DNA of 64,000 nucleotides from Maledivibacter halophilus (GCF_900167445.1 NZ_FUZT01000005.1:1-64000), one strand, 5' to 3'; counted from the first letter of the stretch, positions 24,384 to 32,970 are shown. A program made the numbers and translations. Notes: generated from the letters alone by a model not told the origin.

Positions 24384-25109
24384 TTATTTTTCAAGCCTTT
24401 CTATTCTTTCTAAAATTCTACATATCACCGCTGCCATTTCATCCCATGTAACTTCTTCGCTGCTATCATGACTGCTGTCGATGATTTTTTTTTGAGAAAG
24501 CTCATTTATATATATCTCTCCCCAACGTTCGGTCCAGGGATTTTTAAATTCTATATCAAAGTATTCACAAGCAGTTTTCCCTATCGCTAAGGCACACTTT
24601 TTTTGAAACTCAAGTGATTTTAATAGGTTTTCCCTTTCATGCTTATTTGTAAAATACCCATGTTCCATAAGGATAAAAGGGCAATTAGTTCTTCTGACTA
24701 TATGGAAATCAGTCCATGTTCTAGGAATGCATGCCCGAATCCCTCTGCTTTTGTTTGGTAGTGTTTCATCGGCATATTTAAGCCACTTCAATGCAAGAAC
24801 TTTTCCTTTTGGTGAAGTGTGCCAGTAAAAGGCATGATGTCCAGCAACATCTTCGTCGGAGGCTGCATCTGCATGAATGCTGAAGCCGATATCACATTTT
24901 TCTTTATTTATATTACTGCTCCTTATTTTTAAAGGAACTTCTTTTGAGTCAAAGGGCTGTGATAGGTATACCTCAAATCCATTATGCTCAAGTATTTCCT
25001 TAGCGAGTTTCCCTACTTCATTGTTAAAACTAAACTCTGCAAAATCTCCTATACCTTTGCTTGGGGGGTAAGTGTCTATTCCATGTCCCACATCAATAGC
25101 TATTTTCAT
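24384..25109 (-). CDS. N-acetylmuramoyl-L-alanine amidase (endolysin)
   Basis: 241 residues, Amidase_3 zinc hydrolase that cuts the bond between glycan and stem peptide. Zinc and catalytic motifs: DVGHG at 6-10 (His), FNNEVGKLA (Glu), SIHADA (His) and ILMEHGYFTN (Glu). The C-terminal 50 residues (EVTWDEMAAVICRILERIER) are a short helical wall-targeting or oligomerisation tail found in clostridial phage lysins. AGGAGATATAAA precedes ATG. Confidence 0.92.
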   Translation of the reverse strand: MKIAIDVGHGIDTYPPSKGIGDFAEFSFNNEVGKLAKEILEHNGFEVYLSQPFDSKEVPLKIRSSNINKEKCDIGFSIHADAASDEDVAGHHAFYWHTSPKGKVLALKWLKYADETLPNKSRGIRACIPRTWTDFHIVRRTNCPFILMEHGYFTNKHERENLLKSLEFQKKCALAIGKTACEYFDIEFKNPWTERWGEIYINELSQKKIIDSSHDSSEEVTWDEMAAVICRILERIERLEK

Positions 25110-25123
25110 TTTATATCTCCTTC

Positions 25124-25519
25124 CTATAGTTTTATTATAGGTGCAATTATCTTTTCATACATGTCCATAGGTTTATACTTGGTTTCTCCTTTATCTTTTA
25201 AATCTTGGTGGAATTTCTTTATTTCAAGTGCCAATTTTAAAGCTTTCAAGACACCCACCTGCTCAGGTGATACCTTTGGCTTTACTTCAGATTCAACCAT
25301 CGGTAGCATCCAGCTAATAGCTTCAAACAAGTGAGGTATATCTGAGTAGGCTTTGAAATCTTTTTGAAATTCTTCAACAGTTTCTTTGGCAAATTTGCTT
25401 CGGTTGAGTCTCGGCTTTGTTGGAGGAATCGCTCCTTCTTCTCTTAGTTTTTTGCGAATTTTAGCCCGTTCATTTTTTTCTTTTTGAGTCATTTTTTTAT
25501 ACTTTTTCTTTTTTGCCAT
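25124..25519 (-). CDS. Hypothetical basic phage protein
   Basis: 131 residues. The first 45 are very basic (KKKKYKKMTQKEKNERAKIR) and the rest helical with VSPEQVGVLKALKLALEIKK. Possibly nucleic-acid binding. Located between small zinc-type proteins and the lysin in the middle operon; no family recognised. Confidence 0.55.
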   Translation of the reverse strand: MAKKKKYKKMTQKEKNERAKIRKKLREEGAIPPTKPRLNRSKFAKETVEEFQKDFKAYSDIPHLFEAISWMLPMVESEVKPKVSPEQVGVLKALKLALEIKKFHQDLKDKGETKYKPMDMYEKIIAPIIKL

Positions 25520-25540
25520 ATATCCACCTTCTTAATTTTG

Positions 25541-25801
25541 TTAAATTTCTTTGTTTAACTTCTCTAATAAGTGTTTAGCTTTTTTAAGCTGTTGGTGTCT
25601 TCGATGTTTCAGTTTCTCTTTCACAGCATTTATAAGCATATTGCAGTCATAGTAGGTTGACCAAAAATTGATTTCGAAATTTTTATCTAAAAAGTAACTG
25701 CAATTCATGGAATTAGGTCTTCCATCAACCACAACATTCTCGTTTTCGCATACACATTGATTTTCAAAATGCCAATTACATTTTTGATTATCACATCTCA
25801 T
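25541..25801 (-). CDS. Small Cys-rich phage protein
   Basis: 86 residues. N-terminal MRCDNQKCNWHFENQCVCEN has a CxxxxC...CxC pattern and a later Cys (NSMNCSYF), likely binding zinc, followed by a basic helical tail. The N-terminus resembles the 38-residue protein at 26263-26379. Ribosome site AGAGGG before ATG. Function unknown. Confidence 0.55.
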   Translation of the reverse strand: MRCDNQKCNWHFENQCVCENENVVVDGRPNSMNCSYFLDKNFEINFWSTYYDCNMLINAVKEKLKHRRHQQLKKAKHLLEKLNKEI

Positions 25802-25826
25802 TTTTCTACCCTCTTTCTTAGGCTTT

Positions 25827-26252
25827 TTAATTGCTATACCTTAATCCTCCTAAGTCTGTTGTAGTTTTTAAAGCACAAACCGTACAAACGCCAGCCACAT
25901 TCTTGTTTTTCAATACTTTTCTTGCAATATCACTTTCCCAACAGGATTTACCACATATAGGGCATGTAACAAGTTTCCAATCATCACGTGGATTAGTATT
26001 ATCTTTTAGAGGTAGACAAATATATCTTTCAATTCTTTTGACTTCGCCTGATTCTTCGGCTAGGGCGTGCTTCAAAATAAGATCACTTGACCATTTGCTA
26101 GTGCTGGAAAAATTCCTTGTATTTTTGTAATCGGTTCTAATTATTCGGGGCTTTCTTTTTCTTATAAAGCTTTCTATTGCATATCCAATACCTGTCCTAA
26201 AAACTTTAACATATGCATCTTTACCTTTTCTTACCCAGATTAATTCCTTCAT
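25827..26252 (-). CDS. Hypothetical zinc-ribbon protein
   Basis: 141 residues from ATG at 26252 (CTAGGAGG upstream). The C-terminal half has CPICGKSCW and CTVCA, two CxxC knuckles about 30 residues apart, so it probably binds zinc. The N-terminal half is basic. Part of the early-middle operon; may be a regulator. Confidence 0.6.
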   Translation of the reverse strand: MKELIWVRKGKDAYVKVFRTGIGYAIESFIRKRKPRIIRTDYKNTRNFSSTSKWSSDLILKHALAEESGEVKRIERYICLPLKDNTNPRDDWKLVTCPICGKSCWESDIARKVLKNKNVAGVCTVCALKTTTDLGGLRYSN

Positions 26253-26262
26253 ACAAAACCTC

Positions 26263-26379
26263 CTAGCTTTGTTTTTTATCCTTACAAACACCATCTTCGC
26301 TTATATAAACAACTTCCAAAGTGCAAAATCCATTTTTATTGTTTTTGCAATTTCTTTTGTCACACCTTGTAACTCTCAT
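26263..26379 (-). CDS. Very small Cys-rich protein (38 aa)
   Basis: ATG at 26379 overlaps the stop of the gp16-like gene (ATGA). The peptide has four cysteines (RCDKRNCKNNKNGFC, then DGVC), a zinc-binding pattern like DUF1540 or the start of the 25541-25801 protein. Translational coupling supports that it is real. Confidence 0.5.
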   Translation of the reverse strand: MRVTRCDKRNCKNNKNGFCTLEVVYISEDGVCKDKKQS

Positions 26380-26783
26380 TCTTTGCCTCCTTGTCTATCT
26401 AAAACTTTTTTAAGGCCTTCTATAAGATTTGAGGCCTGATCAAACTTAAGCCACTGAAGCTTTTCGACTTTATAAAATTTTCTTGTAAATCCTAGCAGTC
26501 TTTTAGGATTGTCATTCCAGCCCAGCTGCTTTTCAAGGGCTCGTATTTTTCTTATTTGTTTGTCTGTGGCCATACCTGGTCTAGCTCTCGCTTTTTCCTT
26601 CATATTGATTAACACAGCTATAACTCTGTTAAGTTGTCTTGTTGTAAGCTCTCTCATGCTATCCTTACCAGTTTCTCTTATTATGATGGAGTAAAGGGTT
26701 TCATCATCCAAGCCTAGCTCCTTTGATTTAGCAAGACCCCAGATACTTCTAATCTGAGGTCTACTTTTTTTAGTCCTTGCCAT
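26376..26783 (-). CDS. Mu gp16-like protein (DUF1018)
   Basis: 135 residues. The opening (RSIWGLAKSKELGLDDETLY) and MATDKQIRKIRALEKQLGWN, then LLGFTRKFYKVEKLQWL are hallmarks of DUF1018, the Mu gp16 family encoded after gam in the semi-essential early region. Function in Mu is not established. Confidence 0.9.
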   Translation of the reverse strand: MARTKKSRPQIRSIWGLAKSKELGLDDETLYSIIIRETGKDSMRELTTRQLNRVIAVLINMKEKARARPGMATDKQIRKIRALEKQLGWNDNPKRLLGFTRKFYKVEKLQWLKFDQASNLIEGLKKVLDRQGGKE

Positions 26784-26794
26784 ATTATCACGTC

Positions 26795-27286
26795 CTACGC
26801 CTTGAGCTTTTCTTTGTCAACTTCGTACCAGAATACATCTTCTACCTTTTTGCTCGCTCCAATCTTCGCTATATCTGCATCAGTATATTTCTTAAGCACA
26901 TCCTTGTTTACGCTTTCCTTGATCTTGATGCAATCTACCATGCCAAAACTTTTAAGATTTCTTATAATGTTGTCAACCTTTCTTAAAACAATCTTTGTGC
27001 TTTTCCTAAATCCAGTTTTGCCAAAATTCAGGAACTTTGTTTTACCCTTTAGGTCAGCTCTGTTGGATTCAACAAAATTCTTAACCTGCTTTTCAAGGGT
27101 TTTAATACTCTCTTTGTAGGGTTTTGCATCCATTTCTGCTTCAAGCTTTACATCTGAAATCCTTCGATTCATTTCACCCTGGATCTTTTCAATCTCAATT
27201 TCACATTCAGCTATTTCTTTGAGATTTAAATTTACATCATCCCAGCTTTTAAGAACTGGTTCATCTGGTATTCTTACTCTTGCCAT
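26795..27286 (-). CDS. Gam-like DNA end-protecting protein
   Basis: 163 residues from ATG at 27286, with AAAGGGGATG upstream. Pattern of the Mu Gam family: long N-terminal coiled helices (LKEIAECEIEIEKIQGEMNR) followed by the DNA-ring domain (TKFLNFGKTGFRKSTKIVLR). Gam is a Ku-like homodimer that binds double-strand DNA ends and shields them from host nucleases. Confidence 0.88.
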   Translation of the reverse strand: MARVRIPDEPVLKSWDDVNLNLKEIAECEIEIEKIQGEMNRRISDVKLEAEMDAKPYKESIKTLEKQVKNFVESNRADLKGKTKFLNFGKTGFRKSTKIVLRKVDNIIRNLKSFGMVDCIKIKESVNKDVLKKYTDADIAKIGASKKVEDVFWYEVDKEKLKA

Positions 27287-27310
27287 TTTCTCATCCCCCT
27301 TTAGCTTCAT

Positions 27311-27538
27311 TTAATTTTCTATGCTTGGAAATATTGCACGTCCATTTTCGCAGTGTATGTATATATCATAGTTTGTATAGTTTTCATAAGCTTCTTCTAG
27401 CTTCATTTTGTCAAGATCCTTCTTGACCTCGTAATTCTTACTTATAAAATTAAGAACTATTTCAATAGCTTCTCTCTTACTTTCAACGCCTGCTTCAAAG
27501 GAGTTGAAGGCAAGATTCAATGTTTCGGTTAGGCCCAT
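27311..27538 (-). CDS. Hypothetical early protein (75 aa)
   Basis: ATG at 27538 overlaps the upstream stop (TAATG) and has AAGGAGGCGG. Mixed helical protein (TLNLAFNSFEAGVESKREAI, then YTNYDIYIHCENG). An in-frame upstream codon would overlap the preceding gene in another frame. No family recognised. Confidence 0.55.
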   Translation of the reverse strand: MGLTETLNLAFNSFEAGVESKREAIEIVLNFISKNYEVKKDLDKMKLEEAYENYTNYDIYIHCENGRAIFPSIEN

Positions 27539-27735
27539 TAAACCGCCTCCTTCTTGTTTTTCAAGGTCACATTTTCTATAACTACGTTTTCCCTTTCCCA
27601 ATATTTTCTTATGTTGCAGTATCCTTCACCTGTTTCAAGGTTCACTTCAACCAATGGATCTTTAAACTCAAGTCTTTTGTCTTTGCTGAGACTTGAGTTT
27701 ATTATAAATAAGCCTTTATCAAGATCATATGCCAT
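27538..27735 (-). CDS. Hypothetical early protein (65 aa)
   Basis: ATG at 27735 with GGGAGG upstream, directly after the MuB-like gene. Small alpha/beta chain (LDKGLFIINSSLSKDKRLEF, then PLVEVNLETGEGYCNIRKYW) that is coupled by TAATG to the next gene. No family recognised. Confidence 0.55.
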   Translation of the reverse strand: MAYDLDKGLFIINSSLSKDKRLEFKDPLVEVNLETGEGYCNIRKYWERENVVIENVTLKNKKEAV

Positions 27736-27750
27736 TTAGATTTCCTCCCT

Positions 27751-28710
27751 TTAATAAAGAAGCTTATAATTTTTAGCATCTTTTACTATATCCCTAGTGA
27801 TTTCTCCATCTTCAGCAGATTCAAGACATAATTCTAGTATTTCAATAAAGTTTCCAAGTCCTCCATGTTTAACATCAATAGCCAGTGCAACAAGCAGATT
27901 CTCGGCTTCTTTAGTTACTTTATATTGCTTTAAAAGACTTCTGACCTCTTTTTCTTTAATGCCTATAAGCTTCATCATGTATTTTCTACGGTAAAGCTGG
28001 GCTAAATTGTCTTTTCCATTTCCTCTTGTTAATATGTCTTCAAGCTCATGGGTGCCACATAAAATTATAGGCACCTTAGTGTTATCCCATATTTTTCTAA
28101 GTATTTCAAATTTGTCTACATCCCATTTTTTGAGATATTCTGCCTCATCAATTATGAACATAAGCTTTTTATTCTTCAATGCCCTTATGAGCTGCTGAAT
28201 CCTTTTATAATTTGAGCCTCGTTTAAGCTCTATGCCACACTCTTCAGCCATTATTTCAAGAAGATCCTTCATCCTCATGCTTGAAAAGGCTTCTATATAT
28301 ACAGCACCTGGCGTTCTCTCAACATACTCTTTAACAGCTGTTGTCTTGCCAGTACCAGGATATCCAATTATCACTCCCATTTTCCTTCTCATTCTCATAT
28401 CTTCGCAAAAGCCGAGTATTCCTTTGAATTCTGTAGTAGGGAAGAGCTGTATTTCTTGGCTGTATTCAACAGCTTCGCTAGCCTTGTAATATCCAGTCAA
28501 AAAGCTTCTAAGCTTTTTTTCTAGTTCATCGCTTGTTTTTCCATGATTTACAAATTGGGATACTAAGGACCTACTTACTCCTATTTGCTCTGCAATTTCC
28601 GAAAATGGTATCCCTTCAACTTCTTTGATTCTTTTTATCTGTTCAATTATTTCTTCTTTGTTTGCATTGAAAATGTCACTTTCTGGTTGAAGTTTTAAAA
28701 CTGTATTCAT
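27751..28710 (-). CDS. MuB-like AAA+ ATPase, transposition target selector
   Basis: 319 residues. N-terminal helix-turn-helix (FSEIAEQIGVSRSLVSQFVN, about 36-55), then AAA+ ATPase with Walker A GYPGTGKT (116-123) and Walker B LMFIIDEAE (183-191), and sensor region VPIILCGTHELE. MuB forms ATP-dependent filaments on DNA, delivers target sites to the transposase and gives target immunity. Directly downstream of the transposase gene as in Mu. Confidence 0.93.
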   Translation of the reverse strand: MNTVLKLQPESDIFNANKEEIIEQIKRIKEVEGIPFSEIAEQIGVSRSLVSQFVNHGKTSDELEKKLRSFLTGYYKASEAVEYSQEIQLFPTTEFKGILGFCEDMRMRRKMGVIIGYPGTGKTTAVKEYVERTPGAVYIEAFSSMRMKDLLEIMAEECGIELKRGSNYKRIQQLIRALKNKKLMFIIDEAEYLKKWDVDKFEILRKIWDNTKVPIILCGTHELEDILTRGNGKDNLAQLYRRKYMMKLIGIKEKEVRSLLKQYKVTKEAENLLVALAIDVKHGGLGNFIEILELCLESAEDGEITRDIVKDAKNYKLLY

Positions 28711-28723
28711 AAAATTTCCTCCC

Positions 28724-28754
28724 TTTGCAAATTAAATTGCGAATTTCTATATAA
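28724..28754 (-). promoter_or_regulatory. Conserved dyad before the MuB-like gene
   Basis: TTCGCAA, 8 bases, GCAAA on the minus strand, preceded by TATATA (which carries the transposase stop) and followed by GGGAGGAAAT. It is a copy of the element at 12127-12157 with the same spacing. It could let a regulator or an mRNA fold control ATPase output separately from the transposase. Confidence 0.5.
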
Positions 28755-30792
28755 CATTTGGACGTTTAAGTACCGATTCACCGGTTTTAATAAATCTTTT
28801 CTTTGCAGGGTTTTTCTTGTTTTCTTTATTTTCATCTTTTTTAAGGGCTTTTAGCTCTTTATCATAATCCTTCATAGCCTTCTCATATTCCAACACAGTT
28901 ATATTTCCCTTTAGGCCTTCAACTATTTCTCCTGTCAGGGTATTAGCACTTGATTTTTTAGGCTTAGGCTTACTTTTACCTGTAAGCTCTGCAATTCTTT
29001 CTTTAACTTCTCGTTCTTGTTTTCTTTGATTCGATACATGGTTAGATACTTTTTCTTCATCTTCAAATACCATTTTAAGCTTTTCCTTTACTGAAGCTGC
29101 ACAGATATATTTTCCTTCATGGGTTACGATAATAACGTCTTTATTCTCTCTATTGAATTTTATTTTGACCCACTGACCAATTAAATGTTTTAGCTCAATA
29201 TTCCAATAAATCTTGTTATCAAACCTTATACCTTGAGTAGATATCTTACGTTTTTCACTTTCCATTTTGCATATACCAAGGACTGCCCAGCTAGGTTTGT
29301 CGTATCTTGCTTTTTCCTTCTCCATATAAAGCTCCATTGGCGTTTTTCCTCCATAGCCGCCATGGGGTGTATTATGATATTCTTTTAAGACTATATTTAC
29401 AAACCATTCCTTCAACTCGTCTAAAGTCCACAGTTTATTATGCTTTATCAGCCTTTTTAAATCCTTTGCAAAGGTTTCAGGTCTTTCTTCAGGATCAGTT
29501 CCGCACCACCCTGGTATTTCTCTAACATATTTGTCAGAAAAAGTGCCAAAGAACCTTTCGACGGGCTTCACCCAGCCGTGATAGGCTTTAGCGTGTATAT
29601 TGCCAACCTTTAGCTGTTTTAATAATCCTTCTGTTTCTAGGTTATATTCTATAGCGTTAGCATATTTTTTCTCTATTATTTTCCCGCCCTCGAAGGCATG
29701 GGATCTATAATCCTTACCATTATCGGTATACACTACCTTTGGAACTCCCCAAAAGGGAAAGTCCTTTTTTTCTTGTATGCCATATATAAAGGCTTCAGCT
29801 ATGGTTCTACTATTTGGCTGCATCGTGATGCACCACCCCACCATGCACCCTGTGGCTATATCGTACCAAGCGGTAAGCCAGGGTCTAGCCACATTGCCAT
29901 CTTTATCAACCGCAAAGGCGTTGAATCTATAATGATCTCCAAACCAACACTCGTTTACAATTTCTGGCTTTTTTCTATCAGCTTTATGCATAAAGTTTGC
30001 TTCCCAATATTTTTTGCCACGTCTTGCATAGGCCACTATTTCTTCAGGTATGGAATTCAAAATTCTACTTGCAGACTTAGAACATTTTGAATACTTCATT
30101 CCCTTTTTATTTTCTTTCTTGCAAGTTTCTATAACATAGCCCTGGGCCTCAAGTTTTTTTCTAAGTTTTGACCCTTGATTAAATCTACATTTATCGCATG
30201 CTTCACTTCCAAGCCTTTCAGCTTCCTTAACCATTTTTTCATAGGAGGCTGTCTTGGTTCTTCTTATAGGTGTTAGGTAATAGGATTTCATTAGCATTTC
30301 TGCTTCTAGACAAAAGCTCATGCTTTTACCTTTGTTGCTTTTTTCCTTTTTCATAAGGCCAGCCAAACCATTTTTTTCATAATCCTTTATCCAGTTGTAA
30401 AGGGTTCTAAAGCCTATTTCATTTTCCTTTGCCAGCTTTTTTCTAAGCTTTGTAACATTTTCATCAATACTTAAAGCTCTTTGCACAAGCTCGTATTTTT
30501 TAAGCAGTTTATGCATCCCTTCTTCGCCATGCTTTTCTCTATATGAAGCCAAATCAGCATCTATATTGATTTCCTCTGTGCATCCTATTTCCCTTGCCCC
30601 ACTTATTTTTTCAAAATATTTTATTTGGGCTTCGGGTGGAAGGGAAGAGAGGTCTACTAAATATATCTTTAGGTTTTTTTCATTTATTACTTCTTTAACT
30701 TCAATCCTTCCAAGGCTTATTCTCCTCCTAATTGTGCTTTCGTCTACGCCGCAAATTTCAGCAGCGTTTTGTGTTGATATCCAATGCTTCAC
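28747..30792 (-). CDS. Mu A-like DDE transposase
   Basis: 681 residues. N-terminal winged helix (STQNAAEICGVDESTIRRRI) for end or enhancer binding, a second DNA-binding helical domain (EIGFRTLYNWIKDYEKNGLA), and the RNase H-like core with D286 (WFGDHYRF), D357 (VYTDNGKDYR) and E412 (VKPVERFFGTF), spaced 71 and 55 residues as in MuA. A beta-barrel domain (TQGIRFDNKIYWNIELKHLI) and a basic MuB-contacting tail follow. GTG at 30792 has AAGGAGG. Performs integration and replicative transposition. Confidence 0.95.
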   Translation of the reverse strand: MKHWISTQNAAEICGVDESTIRRRISLGRIEVKEVINEKNLKIYLVDLSSLPPEAQIKYFEKISGAREIGCTEEINIDADLASYREKHGEEGMHKLLKKYELVQRALSIDENVTKLRKKLAKENEIGFRTLYNWIKDYEKNGLAGLMKKEKSNKGKSMSFCLEAEMLMKSYYLTPIRRTKTASYEKMVKEAERLGSEACDKCRFNQGSKLRKKLEAQGYVIETCKKENKKGMKYSKCSKSASRILNSIPEEIVAYARRGKKYWEANFMHKADRKKPEIVNECWFGDHYRFNAFAVDKDGNVARPWLTAWYDIATGCMVGWCITMQPNSRTIAEAFIYGIQEKKDFPFWGVPKVVYTDNGKDYRSHAFEGGKIIEKKYANAIEYNLETEGLLKQLKVGNIHAKAYHGWVKPVERFFGTFSDKYVREIPGWCGTDPEERPETFAKDLKRLIKHNKLWTLDELKEWFVNIVLKEYHNTPHGGYGGKTPMELYMEKEKARYDKPSWAVLGICKMESEKRKISTQGIRFDNKIYWNIELKHLIGQWVKIKFNRENKDVIIVTHEGKYICAASVKEKLKMVFEDEEKVSNHVSNQRKQEREVKERIAELTGKSKPKPKKSSANTLTGEIVEGLKGNITVLEYEKAMKDYDKELKALKKDENKENKKNPAKKRFIKTGESVLKRPNVI

Positions 30793-30913
30793 TCTATCCC
30801 TCCTTAGAAATTTATGATATAATGAGGGGAGAGAATATATCTAAAAGGCTTTTAGAGAGTCGCTTTGGGGTGCTCCCTTTTTATTTGCCCTTAGGATATA
30901 TTCTTCTTTCGTT

Positions 30914-31243
30914 TTATGCTGTTTTCTCAGCTTCACTTGAATTTCCCTCAGTAAGACTTGTATATTTCTTTGCACATTCTTCTCTTTCATGCATGATTTT
31001 CATTTTAAGATCCTTTATGGCACTGATTTTACTGCTCATTTCAAGGAGGGTATTCCTTATTTCCTTAAGAAGCTTTTCTTCCTTTTCTTCTATTAGCTTA
31101 AAGGTTTCTCCCAGCTCTCTTTCCTTGCTTGCCAAAAACTTTATTTCCATTTCCTTATCCATGTCCAGTGAGCTTATTTTATTCAGATAGTCAGCTATAT
31201 CTCTAATTTGACTTTCAAAGCTAAATCCAGTCATTTTCCCCAA
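30914..31243 (-). CDS. Hypothetical coiled-coil early protein
   Basis: 109 residues from TTG at 31243, right after the preceding TAA stop and with AAGGAGG upstream. Nearly all charged helix (RELGETFKLIEEKEEKLLKE), likely coiled coil. Lies between the Ner-like regulator and the transposase. No family recognised. Confidence 0.55.
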   Translation of the reverse strand: MGKMTGFSFESQIRDIADYLNKISSLDMDKEMEIKFLASKERELGETFKLIEEKEEKLLKEIRNTLLEMSSKISAIKDLKMKIMHEREECAKKYTSLTEGNSSEAEKTA

Positions 31244-31465
31244 TTATACTACCTCCTTAAGATTTTCTATTTTGGTTTCAAGCTTAAGTATGCTTCCTAT
31301 TTCATCTAAATATTTAAGTCCTTGTTTTTCTCCTCTTAGTACATCTGCTAAATAGCTTTCACTTACTCCTAAGTCATTAGCAAGCTCTTTTTGAGTCATA
31401 TTTAGCTCTATTAATCTTTTTTTAACCTTGATACCAAAGCTTGTAAGTTTTCTTTTGCACTTCAT
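31244..31465 (-). CDS. XRE-family regulator (Ner-like position)
   Basis: 73 residues with one clear helix-turn-helix (MTQKELANDLGVSESYLADV). Small Cro-like repressor. In Mu the equivalent place (between repressor and transposase) is held by ner, which turns down early transcription. GGGGGCG lies before ATG. Confidence 0.85.
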   Translation of the reverse strand: MKCKRKLTSFGIKVKKRLIELNMTQKELANDLGVSESYLADVLRGEKQGLKYLDEIGSILKLETKIENLKEVV

Positions 31466-31522
31466 GATGTCGCCCCCTTATTGTTACAAAAGTGATATGT
31501 TTTCTTTAGTTTTTATTGCTTT

Positions 31523-31915
31523 TTATTGTGCATTTCTTATTACTAATACAACAGCTGGTCCCCATTCCTTTATATGTTTATTGTCTCCTCTAAATTTAAA
31601 TTGCTGTTCCTTTTTCATTTTTGCTATGGTTACATGCTTTCTGGATTGCAGCTCCTTGATAAGCTCAGTTGTTTTGTAATCCTTTAGCTTTTTACCAAAA
31701 CCAAGCATAGTTTTATCGTCCTCCTTTTTATCTTTTGGCTTCTTAAAGGCTTTGGCCTTGCAGAGAAATGTTTTCCCTTCATATACATTGATAAAGCTAT
31801 TGTCCTGGGAAGTCATCACATAAACTTGCTCCCCTATATATGTCTTTAGTAAATCATTCCAATACATCTTGCCTTTGTACCTGATCCCTTTATAAGTGAC
31901 ATTTCTTCTATCCAT
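31523..31915 (-). CDS. Orphan MuA-barrel-like early protein
   Basis: 130 residues. The first 55 (RNVTYKGIRYKGKMYWNDLL, then KTYIGEQVYVM, GKTFLCKAKA) parallel the beta-barrel of the nearby transposase (TQGIRFDNKIYWNIELKHLI, then GQWVKIKF, GKYICAASV). The C-terminal half (LKDYKTTELIKELQSRKHVT) is unrelated and basic. So a stand-alone copy of the Mu-transposase C-terminal barrel fused to another domain precedes the transposase. It could modulate the transpososome; this is inference. Confidence 0.65.
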   Translation of the reverse strand: MDRRNVTYKGIRYKGKMYWNDLLKTYIGEQVYVMTSQDNSFINVYEGKTFLCKAKAFKKPKDKKEDDKTMLGFGKKLKDYKTTELIKELQSRKHVTIAKMKKEQQFKFRGDNKHIKEWGPAVVLVIRNAQ

Positions 31916-31937
31916 GCAATTCCTCCAATAAATATAT

Positions 31938-31966
31938 TTACCTTTTCCTTTCTCTAGTGTTAAAAT
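31938..31966 (+). promoter_or_regulatory. Promoter of the plus-strand gene at 32012
   Basis: TTTACC-like -35 and TAAAAT -10 inside TAGTGTTAAAATATAG (31955-31970), identical over 16 bases to the promoter at 33102-33117. TAACACTT follows at 31986, so GTGTTA and TAACAC form a possible operator pair. Confidence 0.6.
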
Positions 31967-32011
31967 ATAGATGCGAGTATTTTCCTAACACTTAAAAAAG
32001 GAGGTGAGCTT

Positions 32012-32587
32012 GTGGATGATGTTCAAGTTTGCAGAGAAATTTTGAAATTATTAAACCAATTTGCCAATGAACATGGGCTTAATCGATATGGATTTGGCCC
32101 TAAGTACTTCTTAGAAAATTTAAATATTCCAGAAAATCAATTGAAAGTAAATATTGATTTTTTAGAAGAAGAAGGCTATATTAAACTTCTCAAAGCTTTA
32201 GGTTCACATTTTAAAGCAGCACGACTAACAAGTCGTGGAAAAAAATTGTTTATGAATCCTTCTGAGTTTAATAGAGCTTTTCCAGCAACATCTATTACTT
32301 ATATAAATGGCAACAACAATATCACAGGTAATAATGTGAGTGTAAATAATAGCTTTAATAAAATAGACAAAGCAATTGAAGCATCTGATTTAGATGATAA
32401 TTTAAAAAATGAAATCAAAGATTTAGTAATCGATTTAATTAACGACATAAATAGTAAGAAGTTAGACGATAACAAACTTAAAAATTTTTTCTCAAATATT
32501 ATTGCCAAAACAAGTCAAAAAGCTGTTCCTGAAATTGCCACAAGCATTATAAAGAGTTTATTAGCTTATTTTAATATTTCTTCCTAG
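32012..32587 (+). CDS. Plus-strand accessory protein with winged helix (possible immunity moron)
   Basis: 191 residues, GTG start with AAAGGAGGTG. Residues 1-80 look like a winged helix (LENLNIPENQLKVNIDFLEE, EGYIKLLKA, ARLTSRGKKL). A linker ITYINGNNNITGNNVSVNNS leads to a helical C-terminal domain (EIKDLVIDLINDINSKKLDD). It is reversed relative to the early operon and shares its promoter sequence with the gene at 33160. Probably expressed in the lysogen; similar modular proteins occur in phage defence and exclusion genes, but I cannot assign one. Confidence 0.65.
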   Translation: MDDVQVCREILKLLNQFANEHGLNRYGFGPKYFLENLNIPENQLKVNIDFLEEEGYIKLLKALGSHFKAARLTSRGKKLFMNPSEFNRAFPATSITYINGNNNITGNNVSVNNSFNKIDKAIEASDLDDNLKNEIKDLVIDLINDINSKKLDDNKLKNFFSNIIAKTSQKAVPEIATSIIKSLLAYFNISS

Positions 32588-32970
32588 AATATTGCTGAAT
32601 CTTCTGCATATAATTTATATTTTTCAAGATTTTTTAAAATTTTTTCTATCTTAAATTTGCAGTCTTCAACTTCAAGATACAGTCTTGGCACACTTTCAAT
32701 CTTGCAGTAAGATTCAGTCTCTTTTTTCTCCAATCTTATAATTCGTGATTCTAGCTCTGCTCTAAGCTTTGAAGCAAGTCTTTTATATTCTAACAATTCA
32801 CTTTTCAAAACAAATTTATCAGTATTAATAGAGTCTTCTCCTCCAGCTGTTTCATTCATGACATTATAGAAGATATCTAAGGCTTCGTCATAGGCCAATC
32901 CATAACTATCCCCAAAAGACTTTATTGTATAAAAAACTTCTTTTCTCAAAGCTTCTTTAGTAAGTGTCAT
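32584..32970 (-). CDS. Hypothetical early protein with coiled coil
   Basis: About 128 residues from ATG at 32970 (AAAGGTGG upstream; a further in-frame start at 32982 overlaps that site). Helical throughout (LKSELLEYKRLASKLRAELE, SRIIRLEKKE). Its 3' end overlaps the plus-strand gene stop by 4 bases. No family recognised. Confidence 0.5.
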   Translation of the reverse strand: MTLTKEALRKEVFYTIKSFGDSYGLAYDEALDIFYNVMNETAGGEDSINTDKFVLKSELLEYKRLASKLRAELESRIIRLEKKETESYCKIESVPRLYLEVEDCKFKIEKILKNLEKYKLYAEDSAIF

